Source: Candidatus Woesearchaeota archaeon (lineage in GTDB: Archaea > Nanobdellota > Nanobdellia > Woesearchaeales > JAFGLG01). Taken from it: a stretch of 64,000 nucleotides of DNA. Location of the stretch: the NCBI GenBank assembly GCA_016928155.1, contig JAFGLG010000007.1, positions 122,973 to 186,972 on the forward strand, read 5' to 3'. Position numbers and translations under genes: made by a program. Each line of letters opens with the position of its first letter. The first letter of the stretch is position 1. The notes under the pieces are model-generated. The model was not told the origin of the DNA. It was given only the letters and a program-made list of their open reading frames with translations, and ran no database searches. Below, piece after piece: positions 34,430 through 42,771 of the stretch.

Positions 34430-34756
34430 TCAATCTTTCCTGATATGAAAATCAGCCTTCGGCTGCTGAAGCCTCATGAGCAGATCCCTGAGCTGGTCAT
34501 CCTCAATGATGCTGACATTATTCTGCTGCATCGCCTGGAAGAGCATTGCAAGGACATTCAGCCAAAGCTCAGGATGGGCTGTCTTGATATTGCCATACCT
34601 TGACAGGGCATCTTTCGAAAGCCTCTGCTTGACAAACACGTCCATCGCACTTATCTGCTGCCTGGCATCCTCATCCTGCTGTTCCTTCTCAGCCGGGTCT
34701 TGAAATCTCTGCAGGTACTCTGTAAGCCTTCTCTTCTTTATTTCATCAAGATCCAT
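34430..34756 (-). CDS. PDCD5 family DNA/RNA-binding protein
   Basis: 108 aa, helical bundle. Family patterns: EKEQQDEDARQQI, LSKDALSRYGNIKTAHPEL and a C-terminal basic tail (ADFHIRKD). Archaeal PDCD5 homologues bind nucleic acid; the precise role is unclear. Starts 2 nt after the S19e stop (TGAAAATG). Confidence 0.93.
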   Translation of the reverse strand: MDLDEIKKRRLTEYLQRFQDPAEKEQQDEDARQQISAMDVFVKQRLSKDALSRYGNIKTAHPELWLNVLAMLFQAMQQNNVSIIEDDQLRDLLMRLQQPKADFHIRKD

Positions 34757-34758
34757 TT

Positions 34759-35376
34759 TCACTGGGAGGGAGCCGGAGATCCTTCTGTCTTTCCTGTCTT
34801 CTCCGGGGCAGCCTTGTCTTCAGAGCTTTCAGATCCTTCAGCTGCCTTCTCCTCAACCTGCTTAGGTCTCGGTTCAGGCTTTGCCTCATGTTTCGGCTTC
34901 TCAGCCTTCTCTTCTTTCTCTGCCGGCTTCTTTGTATTGAAACCGAGTGATTTGTATAAGTCTGATGCAATCTTGTCGAGGAATGAGATCCCCTTTGGTG
35001 TAAGGACCCTGCCCTTATGACTGTCCTTGCTCTTCATCTCAATAAAACCTGCAGCTGTGAGCTGCTGGAGAACCTTTCTAAGGATAGAGCCGCTCCCTTT
35101 ATACTGATGCTCCGGCTTATGGCCCCTGTTCTTCTTGCCACCATACTTTGTCCTGAGCTTCGCAACACCGATAGGCCTCTTTCTTGTGTAGATATATCTC
35201 AGCACAGCAGCTGCCCTCATATACCACCAGTCATCCTGGGCCGGAGGCCTGTCCTTGAAATGGCCGGTCTTGACAAATGAGGCCCAGTCCGGAGGCTGGA
35301 TAGCATCAATCTTCTTGAGCTCTTCAGCTGCCTTCCCTATAAGATCGTTCGGCGGGACATCATAAATTGTAGTCAT
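34759..35376 (-). CDS. rps19e: Ribosomal protein S19e with a charged C-terminal extension
   Basis: 205 aa; the family core is about 150 (TIYDVPPNDLIGKAAEELK, DWWYMRAAAVLRYIY, KYGGKKNRGHKPEH, GSGSILRKVLQQLTAAGFI). From about residue 150 a Lys/Glu/Ala/Pro tail follows, similar in style to that of L31e in the same operon. First gene of S19e-PDCD5-L39e-L31e. Confidence 0.95.
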   Translation of the reverse strand: MTTIYDVPPNDLIGKAAEELKKIDAIQPPDWASFVKTGHFKDRPPAQDDWWYMRAAAVLRYIYTRKRPIGVAKLRTKYGGKKNRGHKPEHQYKGSGSILRKVLQQLTAAGFIEMKSKDSHKGRVLTPKGISFLDKIASDLYKSLGFNTKKPAEKEEKAEKPKHEAKPEPRPKQVEEKAAEGSESSEDKAAPEKTGKTEGSPAPSQ

Positions 35377-35570
35377 TTTTCCTGTTCACCTTTGGGGTTA
35401 TTTATATAGTTTTTTATTGATATTATCATCCTATGGTTATAATCAGGCCATTTTTTTCTTATATCCTCAAACAGGTGATAAAATAGCCTTTTAACTCCAT
35501 AATAATACTTACAGAACCTCTAAACCATTTCTTAAACCCAATGTTCAGAATTAAATGGTGGTTTATATAG

Positions 35571-35603
35571 ATTGCGGATGGATTGCGGTTGGATTGCGGA
35601 TGG
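35571..35603 (+). promoter_or_regulatory. Three 11-bp direct repeats adjoining a TATA box
   Basis: attgcggatgg, attgcggttgg, attgcggatgg in perfect tandem (period 11, one helical turn), ending at the first base before TTAAATATAAA (35604-35614), the TATA box of the gene at 35641. The position matches upstream activator sites next to the TFB recognition element. No other gene lies in the 264-bp gap 35377-35640. Confidence 0.55.
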
Positions 35604-35640
35604 TTAAATATAAATAGAGCCCTGGAAACATGATAGGCTA

Positions 35641-35916
35641 ATGAATGAGTCAGCAAAAAAGGTGCTAGTGACAATATCCATCCTGGTATTGTTAGGGGTA
35701 ATACTCTTCCTCATGTTCCAGAAGAACAAGACAGCAGAATTCCCCTGCGAGGCATGCCAGGAGATGAGCGAATGCAGGGGAGAATGCACGAGCTACTGCA
35801 TGAAGAACTTCCTGTTCTATGTGGAGACAAATGCGCAGAGCAACGGCACGATAACATGCCAGTGCAACTGCAAGAATCCGCTCACTGCATTCAAGAGCAC
35901 ACCGACTCAACAATAA
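35641..35916 (+). CDS. Small membrane-anchored Cys-rich protein
   Basis: 91 aa. An N-terminal helix (about 8-26) anchors an exported domain with seven or eight Cys in a regular pattern (CEACQEMSECRGECTSYC, later CQCNC), suggesting disulfides or metal sites. Leaderless from the TATA box at 35604-35614, with three phased repeats upstream. Family not recognised. Confidence 0.65.
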   Translation: MNESAKKVLVTISILVLLGVILFLMFQKNKTAEFPCEACQEMSECRGECTSYCMKNFLFYVETNAQSNGTITCQCNCKNPLTAFKSTPTQQ

Positions 35917-35954
35917 TCAAGCGCAATAATCAAGCGGTGGTTTGGGGGGGAAAA

Positions 35955-36335
35955 ATGAGAAACCTACTGATAAGCATAATGCTGATTTTCGGATTCATAG
36001 TCGTGTATTCAAATCCTGGCGCGGGACCAATCACCGGGAAAGCGATCAGCATGAATTCGCTCACGAATGTCAAGTATGTAATGGGACATGATGCTGATCC
36101 TGTGTACAAGCTGAAGAAGCATGGCATGGAAGACAACACACGTTGGCAGAACTGGATGGAAGAGCAGGACAGGATAAGGTTTGAGAGGAAAGTGAGAGAG
36201 AAGAACTGGGACAAGAAGAAGGCAGAGTTCTGTTCTGAGTTCGATGCTGACTGTTCACTGTTCTATGATCCGAAACGAGGAGAATGGAGAGAGTGGGCAT
36301 ATGATCCGGACATCGACGGACCGGATGGTGACTAA
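35955..36335 (+). CDS. Exported protein with an ITGKAI-type N-terminus
   Basis: 126 aa from ATG 35955, after a run of seven G. A signal-like helix (MRNLLISIMLIFGFIVVYS) is followed by GPITGKAIS, a motif I associate with many exported proteins of Woesearchaeota-like archaea. The mature part is charged and helical with two Cys (CSEFDADC) and an acidic end (DPDIDGPDGD). Unknown function; same direction as the Cys-rich gene upstream. Confidence 0.6.
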   Translation: MRNLLISIMLIFGFIVVYSNPGAGPITGKAISMNSLTNVKYVMGHDADPVYKLKKHGMEDNTRWQNWMEEQDRIRFERKVREKNWDKKKAEFCSEFDADCSLFYDPKRGEWREWAYDPDIDGPDGD

Positions 36336-36389
36336 ACTTCCACAATAAATCATTTTTTATTAAATCAAATTTTATAAAATCAAAATGGG

Positions 36390-37157
36390 GTGGTTTTTAT
36401 CGAGGGTTATAAACAGGATTTTGCAAAACTATTAGCTGAGACCGGCTCCTTGTTCTTCGATAACGGCCTGAAGCTGAAAGACAAAAGAGAGACACCATAT
36501 TTCGTGAATATGGGCATATTCAATTCTGGAAGGCTGATAAACCAGCTAGGTGAATATTATGCAGATATGCTTGTCAGCAGAGGGATGGGGGGCGAGGTCG
36601 ACATAATATTCGGACCGAGCTACAAAGGCAGTGCAATCGCTGTCGCCATGGTCAGCTCATTGTACCAGAAGCATGGATTGGACCTGAAGTTCGTCTATGA
36701 CCGGAAAGAGGAAAAAACACACGGAGAAGCGACAAAAGCAGGATCGATGTGGGTCGGAGCAAAGTTCTTCGACGGCTGCAGGGTCTATCTCGTGGATGAT
36801 GTCGGGACATCGATGCAGACAAAATATGATGCAATAGATATGCTTGCAGCAGAAGCAGAAAGACAAGGCATCAAGATCAATCTTGTCGGAGTGGGGATCG
36901 GGGTTGACCGGGAACAGACAGGGCCGGTCTATGATACGGATGGGGCTCCTAAGAATGAGAAAGGAACAGATGCAATCAGAACATTTGCAGACAAGACAGG
37001 GATTCCAGTGCACAGCGTCATAGGCATAAGAGAAATCGTGCAATTCCTCCACGAGAACCAAATCCCTGTGAAGGTCAGAGGGAAGATGAGGCCTATCGAT
37101 GAGGTGCTGATGAAGGGTTTTGAGGCTTATATGCGGAAATATGGGGTGGGAAGATGA
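36390..37157 (+). CDS. pyrE: Orotate phosphoribosyltransferase
   Basis: About 255 aa. Converts orotate and PRPP to OMP. PRTase fold with GPSYKGSAIAVA, a catalytic-loop equivalent in YDRKEEKTHGE, and the PRPP motif VYLVDDVGTSMQ. GTG 36390 is the only canonical start near the N-terminal homology (GYKQDFAKLL); it lies in ATGGGGTGG, and a TATA-like TTTTTATTAAAT is about 30 nt upstream. The stop overlaps the pyrF start by 4 nt. Confidence 0.92.
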   Translation: MVFIEGYKQDFAKLLAETGSLFFDNGLKLKDKRETPYFVNMGIFNSGRLINQLGEYYADMLVSRGMGGEVDIIFGPSYKGSAIAVAMVSSLYQKHGLDLKFVYDRKEEKTHGEATKAGSMWVGAKFFDGCRVYLVDDVGTSMQTKYDAIDMLAAEAERQGIKINLVGVGIGVDREQTGPVYDTDGAPKNEKGTDAIRTFADKTGIPVHSVIGIREIVQFLHENQIPVKVRGKMRPIDEVLMKGFEAYMRKYGVGR

Positions 37158-37861
37158 GCATCATAAAATATCAAAAAAGCATAATCCCTGCATGCGATGT
37201 AGCGACACTGGAAGAACTCAGAGACTTGGTGAAAGCCACACATGATGTTCCAGGTGTCGGAGGCTATAAGATAGGATTTGAATTAGGATTGCCATTCAGC
37301 ATACCAAAAGTCGTTGAGACGATAAGGGAGTTCACTGATCTGCCGATAATATATGATCATCAGAAAGCAGGCACAGACATCCCGGCAACAGGAAAGAAAT
37401 TCGCGGATGCAGTAAGAGGTGTAGATGCTGTCATATTCTTTCCCCAGGCAGGACCTGTAACACTTGAAGCCTGGATCAAAGCAGCTCAGGAAGCAGGACT
37501 GGGCGTGATTGTCGGCGGTGAGATGACACACAAAGGATATCTCGAGACAGAAGGAGGCTATCTGAGAGCAGGTGCACCGGAAGAGATATACAAGCTGGCG
37601 GCATCACTCGGTGTCAAGGATTTTGTTGTCCCAGGCAACAGGCCTGAGAGGATCGGGATATACAAGAAATTGTTGGTTGGCATGGGTGTTGAGCCTGTAT
37701 TCTATTCACCCGGATTGATCACACAAGGTGGCGACATTGCAGAAGGGGCAAAAGCAGCAGGCAGGTTCTGGCATGCAATCATAGGGTCAGGGATCTATGA
37801 GAAAGGCACAGTCGAGGCCATGAAAGAGGCGACCAGATCATATGCAAGCCAGCTGAAGTGA
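37154..37861 (+). CDS. pyrF: Orotidine 5'-phosphate decarboxylase
   Basis: 235 aa, TIM barrel. Converts OMP to UMP. KIGFELGL gives the first active-site Lys. The catalytic Asp/Lys/Asp array reads YDHQKAGTDIP, with one extra residue in each interval compared with the usual D-x-K-x-x-D. VPGNRPERIGIY and SPGLITQGGD cover the phosphate-binding end. ATGA overlap with pyrE. Confidence 0.9.
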   Translation: MSIIKYQKSIIPACDVATLEELRDLVKATHDVPGVGGYKIGFELGLPFSIPKVVETIREFTDLPIIYDHQKAGTDIPATGKKFADAVRGVDAVIFFPQAGPVTLEAWIKAAQEAGLGVIVGGEMTHKGYLETEGGYLRAGAPEEIYKLAASLGVKDFVVPGNRPERIGIYKKLLVGMGVEPVFYSPGLITQGGDIAEGAKAAGRFWHAIIGSGIYEKGTVEAMKEATRSYASQLK

Positions 37862-37865
37862 GAAA

Positions 37866-38711
37866 GTGCAGATAGGAATAATATTCGGCATAGTGTCCCT
37901 GCTTGGATGGGGTTTCCTGGATTATTTAGTGGCAGTTGCAGTAAGAAAGCATGACAGGATCAACCTATTCTTCTGGCATACAATAGTCGTCGTGGTGCTC
38001 TTGAGCATCATATCAGTTGTCACGGTACAAGATATGATCCTATCATGGAAGATACTGGCTCTAACAATCATCATGGGTGTCTTAGGTACAGTCGGAACTT
38101 TAGGTTATTATAGGGCTTTCCAGGAAGGGAAACTGACCTTGATGAGCGCTCTAGTCAATGCTTGGCCACTGCTTACGATAATCCTGGCAATATTATTTCT
38201 CGGTGATCATATCACGAGATTCCAGGGATATCTGATTATTGCCCTCATTGTCGGATCTGTGCTCACATCAATAGAGTTCCACAGGTTCAAGTATAAGGGA
38301 TTGACAGCTGGCCTCAAGCATGTGATCATCCCCTTCTTTGCATGGGCATTCTATTTCATGGTGTTTGACATATTCACTGCACAGATCGGATGGATGCTTG
38401 CCATATTATACACCCATATATTCATATTAATCAGCACAATGATCTATGGACGATTGACAAAGATGGATTTCAGGTTCCATAAGAGCACGACAAGATATGT
38501 CCTCAGCATAGCTGTTTTGGAGGTGGTTGCATTCATATGCTATGGGTTGGGCATCACTTATGGATTCACAGCCTTGATAGCCCCCATAATCGCAGCAGTC
38601 CCTATAGTGACCGCTATACTGGCAAGGTTATTATTGAAAGAGAGGATATACCTGAACCAGAAGGCCGGGATAATCATTGTTGTCGCATGTTTAATATTAT
38701 TAGCGCTGTAG
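37866..38711 (+). CDS. EamA/DMT-family transporter
   Basis: 281 aa and ten predicted transmembrane helices in two EamA repeats. Starts at GTG, 4 nt after pyrF. Drug/metabolite superfamily members export or import small molecules; placement between pyrF and pyrB suggests a pyrimidine-related or precursor substrate, which is inference. Confidence 0.82.
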   Translation: MQIGIIFGIVSLLGWGFLDYLVAVAVRKHDRINLFFWHTIVVVVLLSIISVVTVQDMILSWKILALTIIMGVLGTVGTLGYYRAFQEGKLTLMSALVNAWPLLTIILAILFLGDHITRFQGYLIIALIVGSVLTSIEFHRFKYKGLTAGLKHVIIPFFAWAFYFMVFDIFTAQIGWMLAILYTHIFILISTMIYGRLTKMDFRFHKSTTRYVLSIAVLEVVAFICYGLGITYGFTALIAPIIAAVPIVTAILARLLLKERIYLNQKAGIIIVVACLILLAL

Positions 38712-38799
38712 TTGTCCCTAATTGCTCATAATGATTCTTAACCTCATTTTTCCAATACAATAATATTTTTATATCCTGCTCATCGCTGAATGGTTTTTG

Positions 38800-39735
38800 A
38801 TGAGAAGATCCAATTTCAGGGACAAAGACATAATTTCTATCAATGACCTGTCAAAAGATGAGATAATCCATGTTCTCGAGACAGCGAAAAAAATCGAGCA
38901 GATGAGCGACAGGAAAAAGAGCAGCCTTCTCCAGGGAAAGATCCTGGCCACATTATTCTATGAGCCGAGCACAAGGACAAGGCTGAGCTTCCAGTCTGCA
39001 ATGAAGAAGCTTGGCGGCCAGGTGCTGGGCTTTGCCGATCCACAGAAAGGAAGCTTTGCAAAAGGCGAGACTGTTTATGACACCATCAAGATGATGGAAG
39101 CATACAGCGACGTCATAGTGATAAGGCATTTCTGGGACGGAGCTGCGAGGGTTGCAGCAGAAGCGACACACAAGCCGGTCATAAATGCCGGGGACGGAAA
39201 GAACCAGCACCCGACCCAGACGCTCCTCGACCTCTACACGATAAAGAAGACACAGGGCAAGATAGGAAAGCTCCATGTCGCGATGGTCGGAGACCTGAAA
39301 TATGGCAGGACAGTCCATTCACTCGCCTCTGCACTGAGCATCTTCGACGCCACACTCTATTTTGCAGCGCCTGAATCCCTCCAGATGCCTGATTATGTCA
39401 TATCAGAACTTGAAGAGAAGGGCATCAAATTCACACTGCATGAAAAGATAGAGGAAATCATCGATAAAGTGGATGTGCTCTACATGACAAGGATACAGAA
39501 AGAGAGGTTCCCTGATGAGACAGAGTATGAAAAGGTCAAGAATGTATATGAGCTGGGCAAGTCCATGCTGAAAAGGGTCAAACCCAACCTTAAGATAATG
39601 CACCCTCTCCCCCGCGTCACAGAGATAAATAAGGATGTGGATGACACAAGATATGCCCACTACTTCCAGCAGGCTGCAAACGGAATACCTGTCAGACAGG
39701 CATTGCTATGCTTAACATTGGGAGTGATAAGATGA
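38800..39735 (+). CDS. pyrB: Aspartate carbamoyltransferase catalytic chain
   Basis: 311 aa. Carbamoyl phosphate plus aspartate gives carbamoyl aspartate. Motifs FYEPSTRTRLSF, FADPQKGSFAKGE, NQHPTQTLLDLYT and HPLPRVTEI are all intact. ATG 38800 lies about 30 nt after TTTTTATATCC, so it has its own promoter. Stop overlaps the next gene (ATGA). Confidence 0.96.
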   Translation: MRRSNFRDKDIISINDLSKDEIIHVLETAKKIEQMSDRKKSSLLQGKILATLFYEPSTRTRLSFQSAMKKLGGQVLGFADPQKGSFAKGETVYDTIKMMEAYSDVIVIRHFWDGAARVAAEATHKPVINAGDGKNQHPTQTLLDLYTIKKTQGKIGKLHVAMVGDLKYGRTVHSLASALSIFDATLYFAAPESLQMPDYVISELEEKGIKFTLHEKIEEIIDKVDVLYMTRIQKERFPDETEYEKVKNVYELGKSMLKRVKPNLKIMHPLPRVTEINKDVDDTRYAHYFQQAANGIPVRQALLCLTLGVIR

Positions 39736-40121
39736 GTTATTCACATTCCGAATCCAATACTCCTGTAGTCAAAGTGGATCTTCCCTACACAAATAACACC
39801 AGATTAGGGGTGGATAGTGGAATGAGCGAAGATACACTTGATGCGTTCGTGTGGTTCCTTGGCGCTGTCAGGACCGTTCCAGACTGGTATGGGTGCCCTG
39901 AGGCACTCATGTACCTCAGTCGAAGGGATGGGAGCCAGGCACACGTCAGGATGCTGTTCAGAGGGATAGATTTCCACGGGATATGCCTTGACAAAGGTGA
40001 CGCACAAGAAGGCGTCTTCATCAACAGGACAGAGCTGCCTGACTTCGTCACACGAAAACTGATCTATATATTTTCAGATCCTCAAGACAACTCGCTCGAG
40101 ATAAGGATGCTGGTGAACTAA
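39732..40121 (+). CDS. Unknown protein encoded between pyrB and pyrI
   Basis: 129 aa, soluble, no recognised domain; central AFVWFLGAVRTVPDWYGCPEAL and a C-terminal IYIFSDPQDNSLEIRML. It overlaps pyrB by 4 nt (ATGA) and its TAA shares one base with the pyrI ATG, so all three should be translated in coupled fashion. This predicts a role with aspartate transcarbamoylase; no evidence beyond position. Confidence 0.65.
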   Translation: MSYSHSESNTPVVKVDLPYTNNTRLGVDSGMSEDTLDAFVWFLGAVRTVPDWYGCPEALMYLSRRDGSQAHVRMLFRGIDFHGICLDKGDAQEGVFINRTELPDFVTRKLIYIFSDPQDNSLEIRMLVN

Positions 40122-40564
40122 TGAAACAGATAACAGTGAAGGCATTGGACAATGGGACTGTCATAGACCACATACCCGCTGATGAGATATTCAAAGTGGT
40201 TGAGATACTGAACCTCAAAGAGGAGTTCATGGTGCTCGGAACAAACTTCTCAAGCAAGAAGATGGGAAGGAAAGGGATAATCAAGATCGCTGACAAGGAA
40301 TTGAATGAGAATGAGCTTAACAAGCTTGCATTGGTCACGCCGAATGCCACCATCAATGTCATCAAAGACGGCGAAGTGAAAGAGAAAAAACAGGTGAAGC
40401 TGCCAGAGAAGGTCGAAAACCTTGTCCAATGCGGCAATGCAGGATGCATAACAAGATTCGAGAATGTCAGCACAAAGTTCCATGTTGTCGCAAAGAATCC
40501 TGTGACCCTCAAATGCCATTTCTGCGAGAAGACCTTCATGCGCAACGAGCTGGTCCTAAGATAA
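40121..40564 (+). CDS. pyrI: Aspartate carbamoyltransferase regulatory chain
   Basis: 147 aa. N-terminal allosteric nucleotide-binding domain (ALDNGTVIDHIPA; GTNFSSKKMGRKGIIKI) and C-terminal zinc domain with Cys104, Cys109, Cys132 and Cys135 that contacts PyrB. Presence implies feedback control by CTP/ATP. Confidence 0.95.
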   Translation: MKQITVKALDNGTVIDHIPADEIFKVVEILNLKEEFMVLGTNFSSKKMGRKGIIKIADKELNENELNKLALVTPNATINVIKDGEVKEKKQVKLPEKVENLVQCGNAGCITRFENVSTKFHVVAKNPVTLKCHFCEKTFMRNELVLR

Positions 40565-40596
40565 ACTATAAATACTCCTGTTCTAATGCAGTATGC

Positions 40597-41187
40597 ATGA
40601 CAGTCTATGAGCCAAGAGAGGACAGCTTCCTGCTCCAGAAGCATGTGAAGAAGCTGGCAAGAGGCCATGCGCTTGATATGGGGACAGGCACAGGGATACA
40701 GGCCCTTTCTGTTTATGACAAGGTCAAAGGGGTTGTCGCTCTTGACATAAATCCAGAAGCAGTTGATCTTGTCAGGAAGTCGATAGAGAAAGGCGGGATA
40801 AAGAACATGCTTGCATATGAGTCAGACCTGTTCGAAGGGCTCGAGAAAAACCAGGATCAGATAATCGAAACGCTGAGAATGAAGGAGATGAGATTTGACA
40901 CAATCATCTTCAACCCTCCCTACCTGCCATCTGATGAATATGAAGATGAGGACACTGCCTCATACACCTCTGGAGGCAAGCAAGGGCATGAGTTGCTGGA
41001 GAGATTCCTTGAGAATGCCACAAAATACCTGAAACAGGATGGCATAATATTAATCGTCTTCAGCTCGATGACAGACAAGGCGATGGTGAACAGGACACTG
41101 AAAAAGAATCATCTCATCTTCGAACAGCTTGACAATGAGAAGCTCTTCTTTGAGGAGCTTTATGTATACAAGATATGGTGTGGATGA
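40597..41187 (+). CDS. HemK/PrmC-type methyltransferase
   Basis: 196 aa from ATG 40597, about 25 nt after the TATA box CTATAAATAC. SAM-binding GTGTGIQAL, acidic ALDINPEA and the substrate motif NPPYLP mark the HemK/Mtq2 family that methylates the Gln of the GGQ loop in release factor aRF1. The overlap with the kinase gene is 4 nt. Confidence 0.85.
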   Translation: MTVYEPREDSFLLQKHVKKLARGHALDMGTGTGIQALSVYDKVKGVVALDINPEAVDLVRKSIEKGGIKNMLAYESDLFEGLEKNQDQIIETLRMKEMRFDTIIFNPPYLPSDEYEDEDTASYTSGGKQGHELLERFLENATKYLKQDGIILIVFSSMTDKAMVNRTLKKNHLIFEQLDNEKLFFEELYVYKIWCG

Positions 41188-41819
41188 GGATGGATGACCT
41201 GCCAGCAGAAGTGAAGGAGAGAGTACAGCAGTTAGAAGCGTTCATGAAGGGGCATCGCGGGGCCATCTATACAGGCAAGTATCTTGGCAGGAAAGTCGCG
41301 GTCAAAGTCCAAAGGAGCGACACAGATGCTGTGGGAACAGTCGATAATGAAGCAGAGAAGCTCAAGGTGCTGAACCAGCATGACATCGGCCCCACACTGC
41401 TTTTCTCAGGCAAGGATTTCATGGTATATGAATTTGTCGAAGGGGAGTTCATACTGGACTATTTCGAGCACTGCGCACGGGAAGAGATGCTGGATGTCCT
41501 CAAGGATGTGATGAACCAGATGTTTGCGCTTGATCAGCTGGGCATTAACAAGGAAGAGATGCATCATCCAGTGAAGCATGTTGTCATCAGGGTTCATGAC
41601 AGGAAACCAGTGCTGCTTGACTTCGAGAGGTGCAAGCATAATACAAAAATGAAGAATGTGACACAATTCTGCCAGTTCATTGTCGGCGGCAAGATGATGC
41701 CCTACATGGAGAAGCATCAGTTAGGTATAAGCCAGGCAAAGATGCTTGAGCTGGCGCAGAAATACAAGAATGAGAGGTCAAAAGACAACTTCAATGACAT
41801 AATGGAATTACTGAGATGA
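41184..41819 (+). CDS. Putative small atypical Ser/Thr protein kinase (Bud32/RIO-like)
   Basis: About 211 aa. Gly-rich loop region GAIYTGKYLGRKVAVKV (ATP Lys), hinge MVYEFVEGEFI, metal motif LLDFERC (DFE for DFG). The catalytic HxD loop is not clear; HPVKHVVIRVH stands in its place. Resembles archaeal predicted kinases of unknown target. ATG 41184 gives an ATGA overlap; 41175 and 41190 are alternatives. Confidence 0.7.
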   Translation: MRMDDLPAEVKERVQQLEAFMKGHRGAIYTGKYLGRKVAVKVQRSDTDAVGTVDNEAEKLKVLNQHDIGPTLLFSGKDFMVYEFVEGEFILDYFEHCAREEMLDVLKDVMNQMFALDQLGINKEEMHHPVKHVVIRVHDRKPVLLDFERCKHNTKMKNVTQFCQFIVGGKMMPYMEKHQLGISQAKMLELAQKYKNERSKDNFNDIMELLR

Positions 41820-42383
41820 TTGGTCAGATGAGGAATACCTGGCTTTCACCTGTGCATATAACTCATTTGTCTGAGGAAGCCTCCTGATATTATCCATCAA
41901 GATGCTTTCGAAAAGAGAGAGCTGGGCAACAAGCATATCGATCTTCTCCTCATCTTCTGAAGCAGCCAATTCTGTGAGCATCTTTTCTATTTCTGGAGGG
42001 CCTGATCTGCCAGGACCCTCATTTTTGCTTAAATCATACCCTCTCATCAGGCCATAGATGAACAATATCCTGAACTCATCTTTCAGTGCCTTATCCGGGT
42101 CCGCTGCGCATCGGAGAAAATCAATCATCCTTGAAAACTGGGTCTCACTAATATCAGTCATTCCGTCAGCCTTCTGCCTTAACCCGCAATATTCTGACCT
42201 GCATTCTGCAATCCTTGCCATGAGCACCTCAAGACTCATTTTTTTTGATGGCAGGAAAATTTCAATATCCCCACCATCCCTTCTTGCAAGGCCCAGACGA
42301 TAAGCAATATAATTCTCCATCAACTCCCGGTGAGCAGGGTCCCTGAGAACTACATCCTCATAGTATTGTCCAGGTGCTTTCAT
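41808..42383 (-). CDS. Hypothetical helical protein
   Basis: 191 aa, soluble, all-helical by composition, acidic near the middle, with a Ser/Gln tail. No recognised family. Convergent with the kinase gene, overlapping it by 12 bp. Composition resembles the unknown proteins at 51440 and 52340. Confidence 0.55.
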   Translation of the reverse strand: MKAPGQYYEDVVLRDPAHRELMENYIAYRLGLARRDGGDIEIFLPSKKMSLEVLMARIAECRSEYCGLRQKADGMTDISETQFSRMIDFLRCAADPDKALKDEFRILFIYGLMRGYDLSKNEGPGRSGPPEIEKMLTELAASEDEEKIDMLVAQLSLFESILMDNIRRLPQTNELYAQVKARYSSSDQSSQ

Positions 42384-42450
42384 GCAGATGGTGATATCTG
42401 CGGATTTAATAATATTTTGGGATATATTTTTAAATCAGAAAGGCAAACAT

Positions 42451-42771
42451 ATGTTCATGGAATTCGATGAGAAGGTCTATAAAGCATTGCGGAAAGTGCC
42501 AAGAGGAAAGGTCACGACCTATAAAGAGTTAGCGAAAGCGATCCACTCGAAAGCATACAGAGCAGTGGGGGGAGCGATGAAAAGGAATCCAAGTGCTCCA
42601 GAGATCCCATGCCATCGTGTTGTCAGGAGTGATGGATCAATCGGAGGATTCGGCGGCCAGACAAAAGGAAGGAAGATCAATGAGAAGATCGCATTGCTGA
42701 GGAAAGAGGGTGTTGAGGTCTCTCAAGGGAAGATAGTTGATTTTGAGAAGAGGCTCTACAGATGGAGATAA
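42451..42771 (+). CDS. Methylated-DNA--protein-cysteine methyltransferase-like protein
   Basis: 106 aa, only the C-terminal DNA-binding and active-site domain of the MGMT/Ogt family. Active Cys in EIPCHRVV, preceded by VPRGKVTTYKELAKAI and RAVGGAMKRNP. Reverses O6-alkylguanine by accepting the alkyl group. ATATTTTTAAAT about 25 nt upstream. Its end overlaps the broken GNAT gene by 10 nt. Confidence 0.88.
   Translation: MFMEFDEKVYKALRKVPRGKVTTYKELAKAIHSKAYRAVGGAMKRNPSAPEIPCHRVVRSDGSIGGFGGQTKGRKINEKIALLRKEGVEVSQGKIVDFEKRLYRWR

Noticed and set aside
35459-35674. Minus-strand frame in the gap before the Cys-rich gene
   Set aside because: It overlaps the promoter and start of the supported gene at 35641 and has no promoter of its own.
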